From Emiliania huxleyi CCMP1516 (taxonomy: Eukaryota > Haptophyta > Isochrysidales > Noelaerhabdaceae), in assembly GCF_000372725.1 (NCBI RefSeq), contig NW_005201192.1:622378-686377 (forward strand): a stretch of 64,000 nt of DNA. The letters run 5' to 3'. Position numbers and translations under genes: made by a program. Shown in pieces: positions 30,590 to 41,130 of this stretch; the first letter of the stretch is position 1, and the number at the start of each line of letters is the position of its first letter. The notes beneath the pieces are model-generated. The model saw only the letters and a list, made by a program, of their open reading frames with translations. It made no database searches and had not been told where the DNA came from.

Positions 30590-31300
30590 TCACAGCCTCG
30601 CCCTCCTCAGCCACCGCTGCAGCGCGGGTCCCGCCTGGCCTCCGACCAGCGTGCTGAGCGCCTTGAGCGCACGCGCCCCACTAGCGTCGCTCACGTCGCA
30701 CTTGATGGTGCGCATGCCGAGTGCTTGGGCCGGCTTCAGATTCCTCCCGATGTCGTCCACAAAGATGCAGGCCGATGCGGGCACGCCCAGCCGCGAGATG
30801 GCCAGCTCGTAGATGGCCGGGTCGGGCTTGCGCAGCCCCTCCTCCGCCGACTGCACGATCTCGTCGAAGAGCGGCTGCAGCTCCCGAATGGACGAGGCGA
30901 GGCGGTCGTCGCCCGTGGCGCTCCGGAAGTTATTTGTCAGCGCGCAGGTCCGTACCCTGCTTTCGCGGAGGATGCCCAGCGCCTCCGTCATGAGCGGCCG
31001 CGGCGTGCAGCTATCCAGGATGACCCGGATAAGCTCCCCGCCGTCAATGATGGACGGTGCACCCGCCACTTTACAGTCCGCCGCAAAGGCGTCACTGAAC
31101 GACTCGATCGTCAACTCGCCGCGCTCGAGCCGCGCAAAAGCGCCACCGCTGCCAGATGCTCCGATGACCGCGTTGACAGTGTTCTGCCCGACACCGAGTC
31201 GCGTCTCGTACTCGGCTATCGCGGCAAAGGGCGAGTGGAGAATCACGCCGCCGAGGTCAAAGATGACAGCCTCAGTTGGAGCGTCGATAACCTGTGACAT
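30590..31300 (-). CDS. HAD-superfamily hydrolase (ACAD10/EPHX2 N-domain type)
   Basis: The ATG at 31298-31300 gives MSQVIDAPTEAVIFDLGGVILHSPF. Motif I here has DLGG in place of the usual DxD/DLDG, the form seen in the ACAD10 and soluble-epoxide-hydrolase N-domain branch. Motif II is in CALTNNFRS, motif III lysine in GLRKPDPAIYELA, and motif IV acidic pair in CIFVDDIGRNLKPA. It is about 236 residues, a single domain with a helical cap. It probably acts on a phosphorylated small molecule in the cytosol or peroxisome. The substrate is unknown. Confidence 0.88.
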   Translation of the reverse strand: MSQVIDAPTEAVIFDLGGVILHSPFAAIAEYETRLGVGQNTVNAVIGASGSGGAFARLERGELTIESFSDAFAADCKVAGAPSIIDGGELIRVILDSCTPRPLMTEALGILRESRVRTCALTNNFRSATGDDRLASSIRELQPLFDEIVQSAEEGLRKPDPAIYELAISRLGVPASACIFVDDIGRNLKPAQALGMRTIKCDVSDASGARALKALSTLVGGQAGPALQRWLRRARL

Positions 31301-31594
31301 CGCAGTTTTTGTCTCACGCACGACTCGACACAACGCCTCCTCCTTCTAGGGGGGCTTACACTGGCCGCGGTTACTCGCGTGTTTCACAGCCTTGTTATTA
31401 AAATACCTCTTATGGCGCTGTTCACAGCCTTGTTATTGAGAAGAAATACGCCGAGCGCGCTGTGCGCTGTCTATGAGAGGTTGAGGTGCGAGCCCTGGAT
31501 TCACACATAGGTTGATAAGAAACAAGAAGGTGACATCCCAGACGTCTGAACCACAGCGTGTCCCATATCTCGTGTGTTTTCGGGTGATTAGATC

Positions 31595-32296
31595 ATGTAC
31601 GTGGACGGGGTGGAGGAGGCAAGCTCGCAGGACACCCTGTCTGGGCAGCCCGACTCGCAAGGCAGCTTCTCGAGCATGGACCTGGACGAGGAGGGCGAGG
31701 CGGAGAGCGGCCCTGCGCCTGACGAGGCGGGCGAGACGAAGGAGGGCGACGGACAAAGTCGCGGCGCAGGGGGTCCGGGAAGCGGCGGGGCTGGAGGGGG
31801 CGGCCCCTCCCCGAATCTCGCCCTCGGGCGAGTGAGAGTCGTCGGCCAGGGAAGCAGGACTCCCGCAGGGCACCTTCGGGTGGATCTCAGCAGAGCCGGC
31901 AGGCACCCCGAGCTCGCGACGCCCTTCACGACTGGAAGGGCCAGGGAGCGCACGTGCTTTGATCGCCGGGGGCACCATGGAGGGTGCGCCTGCGCCACGG
32001 AGGCACTCCGGGCGGCGTATGCGATGTGGGGGGGGGGCCGGGGAGATGCTGCCTCGGCGCGCGCTGCCGCGACGCGGCACGGAGTCGACCGGGCCACGCC
32101 GGCGAGGGAGATGCGCTCCAGCGAGGGTCGCGTCCTTGAAACCGCCGACGCGTTCCTGGACGACAAGGCCGATCGACTCTGGAGGACGCGGTCAGCGGCG
32201 CTTCGCGAACTGGCACAGAAGGTTCGAGAGCAGACGGCACGGATCTGGTGCTCCTATGCGCGGGTAGGATTGAGTCCTGTCACGGCGATCTGCTGA
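31595..32296 (+). CDS. hypothetical ORF, low complexity (weak)
   Basis: The frame starts MYVDGVEEASSQDTLSG with an acidic, Ser/Gly-rich first third and ends in a helical stretch (DKADRLWRTRSAALRELAQ). An overlapping frame continues it with LLRKGILADAAQLEATSKKK. There is no domain. It could be an element-borne or non-coding stretch. It stops short of the low-GC block at 32545. Confidence 0.25.
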   Translation: MYVDGVEEASSQDTLSGQPDSQGSFSSMDLDEEGEAESGPAPDEAGETKEGDGQSRGAGGPGSGGAGGGGPSPNLALGRVRVVGQGSRTPAGHLRVDLSRAGRHPELATPFTTGRARERTCFDRRGHHGGCACATEALRAAYAMWGGGRGDAASARAAATRHGVDRATPAREMRSSEGRVLETADAFLDDKADRLWRTRSAALRELAQKVREQTARIWCSYARVGLSPVTAIC

Positions 32297-32694
32297 GGAA
32301 GGGGATCCTAGCCGACGCGGCGCAGCTCGAGGCCACCAGCAAGAAGAAGCCGCGCTCCGACAAGGGCAAGCCGAGGGGTCCTCGGGGGCCCAGGGCCGAC
32401 TCGGTGGAGACGGCGGCCCGCATGGGGGTGCGGGGGTGCTGTCGACCTTCTACCTCCGGCACGCCTATGGACGGGACAGCCCGGGGCTGCATGAGGAGGA
32501 CGGGGTGCTCTCCGCGAATGGGGGGGTTCTGTGTGCGGGGTGTGGAGAGGAGAATGTACCTACCTAAGATAAGCTTGAAATGATAGTCTAAGCATAAGCT
32601 AAAAGACTCATCATCATCTTGAATAATCTTACAGACATTCGCTATCCATCTTTAGATCTTATCCTATCAACCTTATCTCTAACAATATCTGCGC

Positions 32695-32966
32695 TTAATA
32701 AACACGGACAGCTGGAGGAACAGGCTTACAGTCGTTTTCATCCCTAGTGGTCCTGATGACATCTCTGTAGTCCAACTTAACTTCTTCTCCAGAAGCGGTC
32801 TGGTAAGACAAGGTGTGCACTCTCCAGTTCTCATCGTCTCTGCTAGGGTAATCGTGCTCTGGTTTGCCCCCTTCTGGATTCCTTTCTGGCAGAAGCAGAC
32901 TTGCCTGTTTGAGTAGCACCACTCAACCAGTTCTGCAATTCCAACGTTTCTACCAAATCGGAGTTC
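32695..32966 (-). pseudogene. SDHA: succinate dehydrogenase flavoprotein subunit, C-terminal fragment, low-GC (probably foreign)
   Basis: Minus-strand frames read NSDLVETLELQNWLSGATQT and SARKESR, then DYPSRDDENWRVHTLSYQ, VKLDYRDVIRTTRDENDC and a terminal VPPAVRVY stop, which is the C terminus of mitochondrial complex II SDHA. The two parts are one base out of phase near KESR (one extra base there), by mutation or sequencing error. The 5' side is cut by the 100-N gap. The block from about 32545 to the gap is far less GC-rich than everything around it, and its codons end in A or T. A mis-joined contaminant contig or a recently transferred fragment explains this better than a host gene. Confidence 0.8.
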
Positions 32967-33066
32967 NNNNNNNNNNNNNNNNNNNNNNNNNNNNNNNNNN
33001 NNNNNNNNNNNNNNNNNNNNNNNNNNNNNNNNNNNNNNNNNNNNNNNNNNNNNNNNNNNNNNNNNN
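32967..33066. other. assembly gap (100 N)
   Basis: Exactly 100 N, the usual placeholder for a gap of unknown size. Confidence 1.
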
Positions 33067-33907
33067 GGAAGAGGGGGAGGCGGCGGGGATCGGGGAGAGC
33101 GGTGAAGCAGCCCACATGAGGGGGGTGACGAGGCGGTCTCCGAGGCGGAAGGAGCAACTGGCGCGCAACCTGAGGGAGTCCGGGCGGGTACGGGGGGAGG
33201 CTGCAGTGCCCATGCATGCCTGGGCGGCAGTGGCCACTGGTGCCGCCCAGGCATGCGTTGACGGAGGTCATGGTTTTGAGAGACGGCAGTGCCCACGCAT
33301 GCGTGCAGTACCGCGCAACTTGGCCACTGGTGCAGTGCACACCCAACCTCTACTTAGTACATCAACACCTCCCGAGGGGCTGTGGTGTTAACCGTTAACG
33401 CGTGAAACCTGTGGAGGCCCGGTGCGACCCCACCGACAGCGCGAGGCGTGACGAAGTGGGGTGCTGAGGGCCCCCGCGGGGTGTGTGGCAAGTGCTAGCA
33501 GAGCGGGTTTCACCTTTGTGAGCGCGCCTTCGATGTTACGAACAAACACAGGCAGCAATCACATCACGGATAGGTTAGCAGGAGCCAGGACAGTTGAGAC
33601 GGCGCGACAGTCGTGTACCTCGCTCTCTCCGTTGTTATCGCGTCCACCAAACCACAAGTAATCATCGCAAACCCTGTCTGCAGAGTCACCGGAAAATCGC
33701 CAAAAACTAACAAAAGAATTTTAAAAAAAAGAACTCTTTCACAGCCGAAGGCTAACAAAAGAAAGACAGCACCCTCCCGACAGGAGCGAAGGCGCGGCCC
33801 GAGAGCTAGGAGAAGGGGACGCCGGCCTGGACCTTAACGGCGCGCCCCTTTACCCTCAGCGCGGGACCCGGTCGTCGCGGCTGCCTTGCCGCTGCGACGA
33901 CCGTTCG
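33067..33907. other. intergenic after the gap
   Basis: Contains a perfect 16-bp inverted repeat (33214-33256) and a partial tandem duplication of the GGCCACTGGTGC region. AT-rich runs follow at 33700-33750. No gene before 33908. Confidence 0.5.
33214..33256. repeat. perfect 16-bp inverted repeat with 11-nt loop
   Basis: Arms GCATGCCTGGGCGGCA (33214-33229) and TGCCGCCCAGGCATGC (33241-33256). The loop GTGGCCACTGG itself contains the palindrome GTGGCCAC. Confidence 0.95.
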
Positions 33908-36263
33908 ATGCAGTCCAGGCAGCAGAGTCTGGCCATCGTCCTTCTTCTTCTCCTCTCGCTCTCCCTCTTCTTTCTCGGGCCCGAGGACCAGAGCGCCGCG
34001 CCGTCTGCGCTCTCCTCCGACGCTGATGAGGGTGAGGGCGAGCAGGAAGGCAGCCTGCTGCTGGCAGGCGAGGGGAGCTCGACGCTGCACACGCCGCCGC
34101 CGCATTCGATCGACGGCGAGGAGCGCATCGAGTCGGTCGACTCGGTGTGCGACCTGCCCGAGTTTGCCGTCGGCGCACCGCGGCCAAAGATCGCCATCTT
34201 CGTGTTTGCGTGGCGACGACTCGCCTCGCTGCGCCGGCTGGTCGACTCGCTGCTGGCCGCCGAGTACTGTGGCCACACGATGCCGCTGACGATCATGGTC
34301 GACGGCGGCGCGCTGGCGGCGGTGCGAGAGTACGTGCGCGGCGTCGAGTGGCGACATGGGCCCTTGCGGCTGGTGGTTGCGGACGACGGCCCCGCGCCGG
34401 TGGCGTCGCTCGGGATCCGCGGGATGTGGATCAACTGCTCGAGCCTGGCTTCCGCCGGCGAGCTCCGCGACGACGAGCACATCCTTCCGCTCGAGGACGA
34501 CATCGAGGTGCCGCGCCTCCGCTCGCGACGGCAGGGACAGCGCCCGACACGCCCACGACACGTCCACGACACGTCCCCTCAGGTGTCGCCGCTCTTCTAC
34601 TGGTGGCTGCTGCGCGCGGCGCGCTCCTACGGCCCGATCGGCGACGGAACGCTGATGCGGCGGCGGCGGCTCGTCGGCATCTCGCTCTACACTCCGCGGC
34701 TCAACGAGATTCATTACCCGCAAGTCAAGTGGCTGCCGGAGGTGCACGAGCGTGCGCCCGCCTTCCTGCTGCAGGTGGGGGCGCCTCTCCTGCCGCCCGC
34801 GCCGCGACCCCTCCTGCCGCTGCCCTCCCGCACCCGCCCTCGCACCCCGCCGCCGCCAGTGCCACCGCCTCTCGACACCCGCCTCCCGGCCGGCGCCGCC
34901 GCAGGTGCCGTGCTCGTGGGGCGCCCTCTTCTTCGGCTCGCACTGGCGCGACTTCCTCAAGTTTTACGCGCTGCGCGTGCGGCCGCCCTTCTTCGACTTT
35001 GCGCAGGAGGCGGCGCAGCGAGGCGTCGGCAAGCACCGCGAGCCGCTCGGCGAGCGGGCCGCGCGGCACGGAGCCAGGGCTCTTCTGTGCAGCCGTCCGT
35101 CACGCGGGTGGTGCTGGCGCGAGTAGGCGACCCGCACGTGCGGCTGCCCGCCTCGCGCTCCAACGTGTGGCCTCGCAGCTGGAAGCGGTTCCTCATCGAC
35201 TTCATGTACGGCCGCGGCCTCACGATGCTCTACCCGAACCTGCGGCTGCAGCGCTCCTTCTCGACCACCTTTATGGAGCGGGGCGGCCACTCTGCAAAGG
35301 ACGGGCGCGAGGAGGCGATCCAGGCGAGGGATCGCCGCGAGATGCAGCCGAGATGGCAGCCGAGATGGCAGCCGAGAGGCAGCCGAGAGGCAGCCGGGCG
35401 ACGGCCGGGCGAGATCTGCCCGAAGCGCCCCTAGTGTTGCCGCATCTCTCCCCGCCCCGCCGCAGGCCACCTCGCTGCGGCGCGACACGGACCCGCTCAA
35501 GACGGTGCCGCTCGTCCTCGCCTCGCAGACCAACGCCGTGCAGCGCGCCATGGCGGAGCTCCCCTCCTTCGCACGGCTCGGCGTCTTCGACCTGCAGCAC
35601 GAGCGGCGCTCGGCCGAGCGGCTTGTCCAGGCGGGCTTCGCCTTCACCGAGAGCGTGCGGTGGTGGGGCCACCACCGCGCAGCCGCCGAGGGCAACCCGG
35701 CGCTGCTGCCCGCCTACGCCGCGCTCGCCGACCTGTGGGCAGGCCTGCCCTCGCCGGCCGACCCGGCGGTTGGCTCGTGCGCCATCGAGGTTCTGCCCGC
35801 CCTCGTGCCGCGCTCCATCGCGCACTCGCTCGAGGCCCTCCAGCCCGCGAACCTCAACCTCGCCAACCTCAACCTCGCCGCCTCCTCGGCCCCGCCCTCC
35901 TCGACGCCGCTCGCCGTGGAGGCTGCGGCTGCCGAGGCCGAGGTGGCGAGGGCGGCGGCGGCGGCCGCCGCGGCGGCGGCGTCCGCCGCCTCGAGCAAGC
36001 CCTTCTCCGGCCGGTACGTAGTCTTCCAGCCGCCCTCCGGGCTGGGCGAGTACTTTGTCGCCCTGCGCAACGCCGCCGGCATCGCCGCCGCGCTGCACCG
36101 CACCCTCGTGGTGCCTCACATACTTTGGGACGGCAAGCTCGACTCGCGCATGCGCTTCTCCGCCATCTTCGACCTCGCGCCGCTGCGGCGCGCTATGGCG
36201 GCGGCGGGCACGCTCGCGGGCTACTCGGGCGCCCTGCTCGAGGCCCTCCCCCCCCCACCCACA

Positions 36264-36359
<96 letters not shown>

Positions 36360-38477
36360 CACCCACACACACACACACACACCGCCCTCTCCGCCCGGCC
36401 TCGCAGCCGCTGGGCACACCGCAGCCCCGCGCGCACACAGCGGGCGCTCTCCGCAGGTGGACGACTTTCTGCAGCTGCGCCTCGCGCCCGACTGCCTCCT
36501 CTTCCTCCACGTCAAGGACCCGCACTTGCTCCCTTCGCGCGCCTACTTCGACGCCGTCGCCGGCTGGTCGAACCTCTCCGCCATCCACATGCCATCGCAG
36601 ATGTGCGCCGCCGCCGACTACCGCCGCCTCTACGGCGGCTGCGGCGCCCCCGTGCTCGCCTTCTCCCACCTGTACGCCGCCTTTGAGGGCTTCCCGCCCG
36701 GCTCGCCGCTCGCCGCCTGGTTTGCGGACGAGCTGCCCGCCGCCTTGTCCACGTCCGACTCGGAGGAGGCGACGCGCAAGGCGGGCCGCATCATCGCGCG
36801 GCTCGCCGCTGAGACGGGCTCCTTCTCGTGCATCCACCTCTCGCACCTCGACGCGGCGGTGGTCTCGTCGCGCGCGCCGCTCACGCCGACGCCCGACTCG
36901 GCCTCCTTTGGCGACGCGCACGAGGCGGACACGAGCGCGCCACACGCGGTGGCCGTTGTGGCGTGGCGCCACCCCACGCCCATGACACGTCCACGACGCG
37001 TCCTCGGCACGTCCACCAGGTGGTCGACGTGGCGGGGCCGGCCGCGCACTCGGTGCCGCACCTCTCCCAGGACAGCGGCGGCGCCCCGAACACGCTCCGC
37101 CTCCCTAGCACCGCGTGCGACGCCTTCGACGCCGAGTCGCACCAGCCCGCCGGCCGCGCGTGGGTCAAGGAGCTGTCGTCTGCAGGCTACTCGTGCCACG
37201 TGAGCGAGGCGGTGCTGCGCGCCAACCTCGCGCGCCTGCCGCCGCGCGACCCGATCCTCATCCTCGCCGACGGCGGGCGCGCGCTGCCCGAGCGGCTCGC
37301 CGAGCGCGCCTCCAACGAGCTGCGCTCCGAGTTCCGCCACGTCGGCGACGTCGTCGCCCTGCTCGGCCTCGACATCCGGCTGCCAGAGTGGCCGAGCGTC
37401 GAGCTCGCCGCGTGCGCCGCCGCCTCGACGCTCCTCCTCAACCGCTACTCTCCGCTCTCCGCCCTGCTGGAGCGCCGCGCCTCGCGCCGCGCCGTCGCAT
37501 TCGCGGAGAGCGCCGACGGCAGCGCGGCGGCGCCCCGCTCGCTGTGGTGGATGCGGGTGGGCTCCGACCGGTGCGTGCCGCTCTTCACGCGCACCTGCCG
37601 CTTCGACCTGCAGCCCAACCGCTTCGGCATCCTCGGCCAGTTCGGGCCCGAGCGCAAGCTGCAGCTACAGACGTACAACGTCTCCTCCCTCATCGGCTGG
37701 GACGGGCGCGTCACGCCAAACGCCTCGATCGAGCTCGAGGTGTACGTCTCCAACGAGTCGCACGCGCTCGCCACCTTTGAGTACACAAAGGACAACAACA
37801 AGCTGGGCCTCACCTTCGTCGTGCCGCCGCCCGCCGGCGGCTGGCGCGCCCACACGTGGCAACCGCTCGTGCTGCCCATCCGCGACCGGCACTACTCGTT
37901 CCCGCGCCTTACGCCGTGGGACAACATGGACCGGCTCGAGCTTTACTACGCGCACCCACACCAGCAGCAGCAGCGCGGCGACTACGTCCGCATCCGCAAC
38001 GTCTACCTGCGCTCCTCGACGCAGGCGCCCTCCAGCGAGACCGCGCGGTACACGCCGTGCTGCGACCTCGCGCCCGTCGACCACGCGCCCGCCCGGCGCC
38101 CCTCCGAGCAGCTGGCGGCCTCCGCCGCGGCGTCCGGCGGGCGGGCGGCGCCGCCGCCGCTCGACCTCCTCCCCGCTCCGGCGATGGGCGCGGCGGGCGC
38201 CGCGCTGGCTGGGGCCGACGCGGCAGATCCGCGCGAGAGGGGCGGCGGCGACGGCAGCGCATGGCAGCCTGGCTTGCTCTTTTGGCTGGCGATCGTGTTC
38301 GGCGCGCTCTTCGTCGCCCTGCTCGGCGCCGTCCTCTCCGCTGCCTATATCCTGAGCAGGACGCACCGCTCCCAGCCGCTGTCCTCCACCGAGGCACGCG
38401 TCGCCCTCGGGCTGGGGGCGAGGCAGATTATGGAGCTCGCCGGCGGCAGCAAGGCGAAAGGGGACGAGGACGTGTAG
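33908..38477 (+). CDS. membrane glycosyltransferase: GT-A-like module plus O-fucosyltransferase-like module
   Basis: A long spliced gene. The N-terminal SLAIVLLLLLSLSLFFLG is a signal anchor, fitting a Golgi type II enzyme. Module 1 has KIAIFVFAWRRLASLRRLVD, a VVADDG and an EDDIEV acidic motif, then YWWLLRAA, SWGALFFGSHWRDFLKF and WKRFLIDFMYGRGLTMLYPN. It resembles GT2/GNT-I-like plant proteins. Module 2 has FQPPSGLGEYFVALRNAAGIAAAL then PHILWDGKLDSR, as in the GDP-fucose O-fucosyltransferase fold, later LILADGGRALPERL and ELAACAAASTLLLNRYS. A beta-rich region and a C-terminal membrane helix (LLFWLAIVFGALFVALLG) close it. Introns: 34508-34582 and 34775-34904 (GT-AG), 35050-35126 and 35324-35465 (GC-AG), one across the (CA)n tract to 36456, and one ending at 37019. 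That this is a single gene is inferred from phase continuity. Confidence 0.75.
35337..35400 (+). repeat. intronic GAGATGGCAGCC-type tandem array
   Basis: CGAGATGCAGC, CGAGATGGCAGC and CGAGAGGCAGC units follow one another inside the GC-AG intron 35324-35465, in the gene's sense orientation. It is the same unit class as in the TruA introns. Confidence 0.85.
36262..36382. repeat. (CA)n microsatellite in an intron
   Basis: A nearly pure ACAC run to about 36355 and a shorter one after TACCACCC, inside the intron that ends at 36456. Confidence 0.95.
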
Positions 38478-38654
38478 ATTACCGCATTTTCCGTCATCAT
38501 GAGATCTTTGTATCTACCGTACCGTGTGTGTCGCTGTCCCTGCCGGTCTCTGTCGGTGTTTCTGTCATGGAGGCTTCCGGCTTCGAAAACTACACAATCT
38601 GCACACACAGCACAAGATGAAGACGAGAGAAAGAGCCGCGCGCACAACAATAAC

Positions 38655-39547
38655 CTGAGGGAGGGTGTAGAGGATGTAGAGTGTAGAGCGCTGTAGAGCT
38701 GTAGAGATGTAGAGCGCTGTAGAGCTGTAGAGCTCTACATAGAGCTGTAGAGCTCTACATCCGGCGCGTGACGATGTGAGTCGCCTGTAGAGCGATGTAG
38801 AGCGCGATTTTGCTGTAGAGTTTGTTGTAGAGGCTCTACAGCCAAACCGCCGGGAAGGCAGTGACTCAAAGAGGTCGAGCCGCGCTAATGGGGTGTCTCC
38901 GAGCTTACTGGAGCTCTGATGGACGGCCCTGACTATCCCTGACACACAGAGAGTCACTCTGACGGCACACAACACCCTATGACTGCGTCATGACCAGCCT
39001 GCCATGTGTCGCCGTTGCCGCATTCGTCGCTGTGCTTCTTTAGCAGGCGGTGGACTGTCGGCTGCGAGGACGGTCGCATTTGCGCGAGGCGAGGCGAGCA
39101 TTCAGACGCGTTGCATGCGCCATGACTCGCGCCAGCGCGTGCGGGAGCTCCTGGCTGAGCGTTGAGTCCAGGCGAGTTGCGCTGGCCACTATCGCTACGC
39201 CGAGCCGAGCTGACGCGCCGAGGCGCCGGCCAGTCGCAGCCGTGAGGCATGCCACAGCAGCAGAGGCACCTGCCACCCATTGGGCGGGCAGACAGAAGGC
39301 CAGGGCAGCACTGGCAAGTGCAACGCGCCTCATGTCGGAGAGCGACCGTGCCTCTCGTTCGCCGCTTATGATGTAGAGTTTGTTGTAGAGATTTCACGTT
39401 GTAGAGCGCCTCTACATCGCTCTACAGGCGACTCACATCGTCACGCGGCGGATGTAGAGCTCTACAGCTCTACAGCGCTCTCCAGCGCTCTACATCTCTA
39501 CAGCTCTACAGCGCTCTACACTCTACATCCTCTACACCCTCCCTCAG
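38655..39547. mobile_element. 893-bp foldback element with long terminal inverted repeats of TGTAGAGC units
   Basis: The left end (CTGAGGGAGGGTGTAGAGG at 38655) and the right end (reverse complement, ending CCTCTACACCCTCCCTCAG at 39547) match for about 180 bp, essentially perfectly over the first 65. The arms consist of TGTAGAGC/TGTAGAGATG units and are themselves partly palindromic. The centre (38975-39365) has only a weak minus-strand frame with SQPTVHRLLKKH, a helix-turn-helix-like hint. A related half-copy is at 50464-50767. I find no clear target duplication. Confidence 0.8.
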
Positions 39548-40257
39548 ACAGACAATGACCACACACCCCGCGCCGCCGCGGCCCGGCCCCAGATCAGTTC
39601 ACACACTGATCACACGCACGGACAGTCCGAGAGAACGCAGCGCGCGAAGCGAGGTTCGGCATCGACCGCCAAACATTTTCTCTTTCAAGTAAAATTCAAT
39701 AACATCAACCTGCCTCCTGAGGCTGAGCGATGGCTTCAGATTGTATAATCAAGACCCTCCCTTCCCTCCCCTTCACGCAATTTGCTTCACGTTTCTAACT
39801 CGTACTTGTCTTTCCCGCAATTTAACTCACGTCCTTTTTCTTTCCTTCTTTCACTGCATGCACATGTACATGTGCAACATGTCTCGAGGTTTCTAAAAAG
39901 TGGAAAAGCTGGCTGCTCCCGCTTTTTAGTAGTTAGAGGCGCACGTCCTCTCTTCGCGCGATCGATGGATGTTGCTGCTTTCCGTTGCTGATGCCCTGCA
40001 CTCCTTTCCGGATCAAACATGGATGACGCGCAGCTTGCCGCGTGGCTGAAGGAGAACGCGTTCGTCAAGGAGGGTGTGTAGGTGATGGCAATGGCGTCTG
40101 ACGCCTCTGTCTCGGATACCGCTTTGACACAAAGCAGCACGACGCCCTCAATCTTGGCGCCTAGCTCAGCAAAGACGTCGGTGCGCCCCCTCCGTGTGTG
40201 CTACTGCTGCTTGCGTGAGGCTTATGAAAAGGGCAGATCGTGGGACTGGGCGATCAA
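39548..40257. other. intergenic with isolated first-exon-like fragment
   Basis: The ATG at 40019 reads MDDAQLAAWLKENAFVKEGV then stop, with a GTGTGTAG donor-like end. It looks like the first exon of a gene cut off by the following repeats. Otherwise there are AT-richer low-complexity stretches. No complete gene. Confidence 0.4.
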
Positions 40258-40265
40258 AATGTCAT

Positions 40266-40450
40266 AACAACCAGTGGGAGGTGTTATGAGTGTTACTGTA
40301 TGAGGTGTTATGAGGTGTTATGAGGTGTTATGCTTATGGTAGGGTGGGCATAACAGCCATAACAGTGATGGAGGTGTTATGGGGTGTTATGGGGTGTTAT
40401 GGGGTGTTATAAGCAGCCAGCCATAACAGCCATAACACCTGTTATGGCCG
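40266..40450. repeat. GTGTTATGAG minisatellite
   Basis: Units TGTTATGAGG and TGTTATGGGG repeat, then appear inverted as CCATAACA at the end. This gives a small hairpin (CCATAACACCTGTTATGG). Confidence 0.9.
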
Positions 40451-40633
40451 CTCTCCTCCTTCAATTGGGGCCAAATGTGACATGCAACGCCAACGCCGAG
40501 TCCCACGGAAGGCTACTCGTAGGAGGTAGGACGTGGCGCGAAAGGGCGACCTTCAAGCAGAAACACATGGGCCCAAGACGCACGAGCCGCGACCTTCAGT
40601 CCTTTACCAGACACCAGACAGAGAGAGGAACAC

Positions 40634-41130
40634 CCATCACTGAGCCGACGATGCTATGGGTAGCCCCAGGGTGGCGCCCACCCCCATACCCTCAGGCACT
40701 TGCCTGCGCCCTGGCCGCGCATGCCGCGCACGCACGCGCGCGCCCAGCCCGCGCACACAGCGCACGCACGCGCGCGCACGTGCGCGCACGCGGCACTACG
40801 CGGCACTACGCAGCACTACGCGCCCGCCCGCGCACGTGCGCGCACGTGCGCGCACGCACGCGCACGCACGCACGCGCACGCACGCGCACGCCCGCGCGCA
40901 CGCCCGCGCGCACGCCGCACTACGCGGCACTGCCCAGGTTCCCTCACGCTCAGATTCCCTCACGCTCAGATTCCGTGCAAGGGGATGCCGAGGTATGCCG
41001 CAGGCCGGGATGGAGTGAGATCTTGCGGGGCAGGGCGTGGGCTAGCGCGTGAGGGCGCAGGCAAGTGCCCGAGGGTATGGGGGTGGGCGCCACCCTGGGG
41101 CTACCCGTAGCATTGTCGGCTCAGTGATGG
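40634..41130. mobile_element. 497-bp MITE-like element with ~80-bp inverted ends and alternating CG/CA core
   Basis: The left end begins CCATCACTGAGCCGAC. The right end is its reverse complement (GTCGGCTCAGTGATGG at 41115-41130). The arms agree over about 78 bp with few mismatches. The core (about 40725-40915) is an almost pure alternating purine-pyrimidine run of CGCACG units, prone to Z-form DNA. No coding frame of its own. Confidence 0.85.

Noticed and set aside
36240-36440. Thr-His or Cys-Val repeat protein
   Set aside because: Translation of a (CA)n microsatellite inside an intron.
40384-41052. ORFs with His/Arg/Ala repeats
   Set aside because: Translation of the alternating CGCACG core of the MITE-like element.
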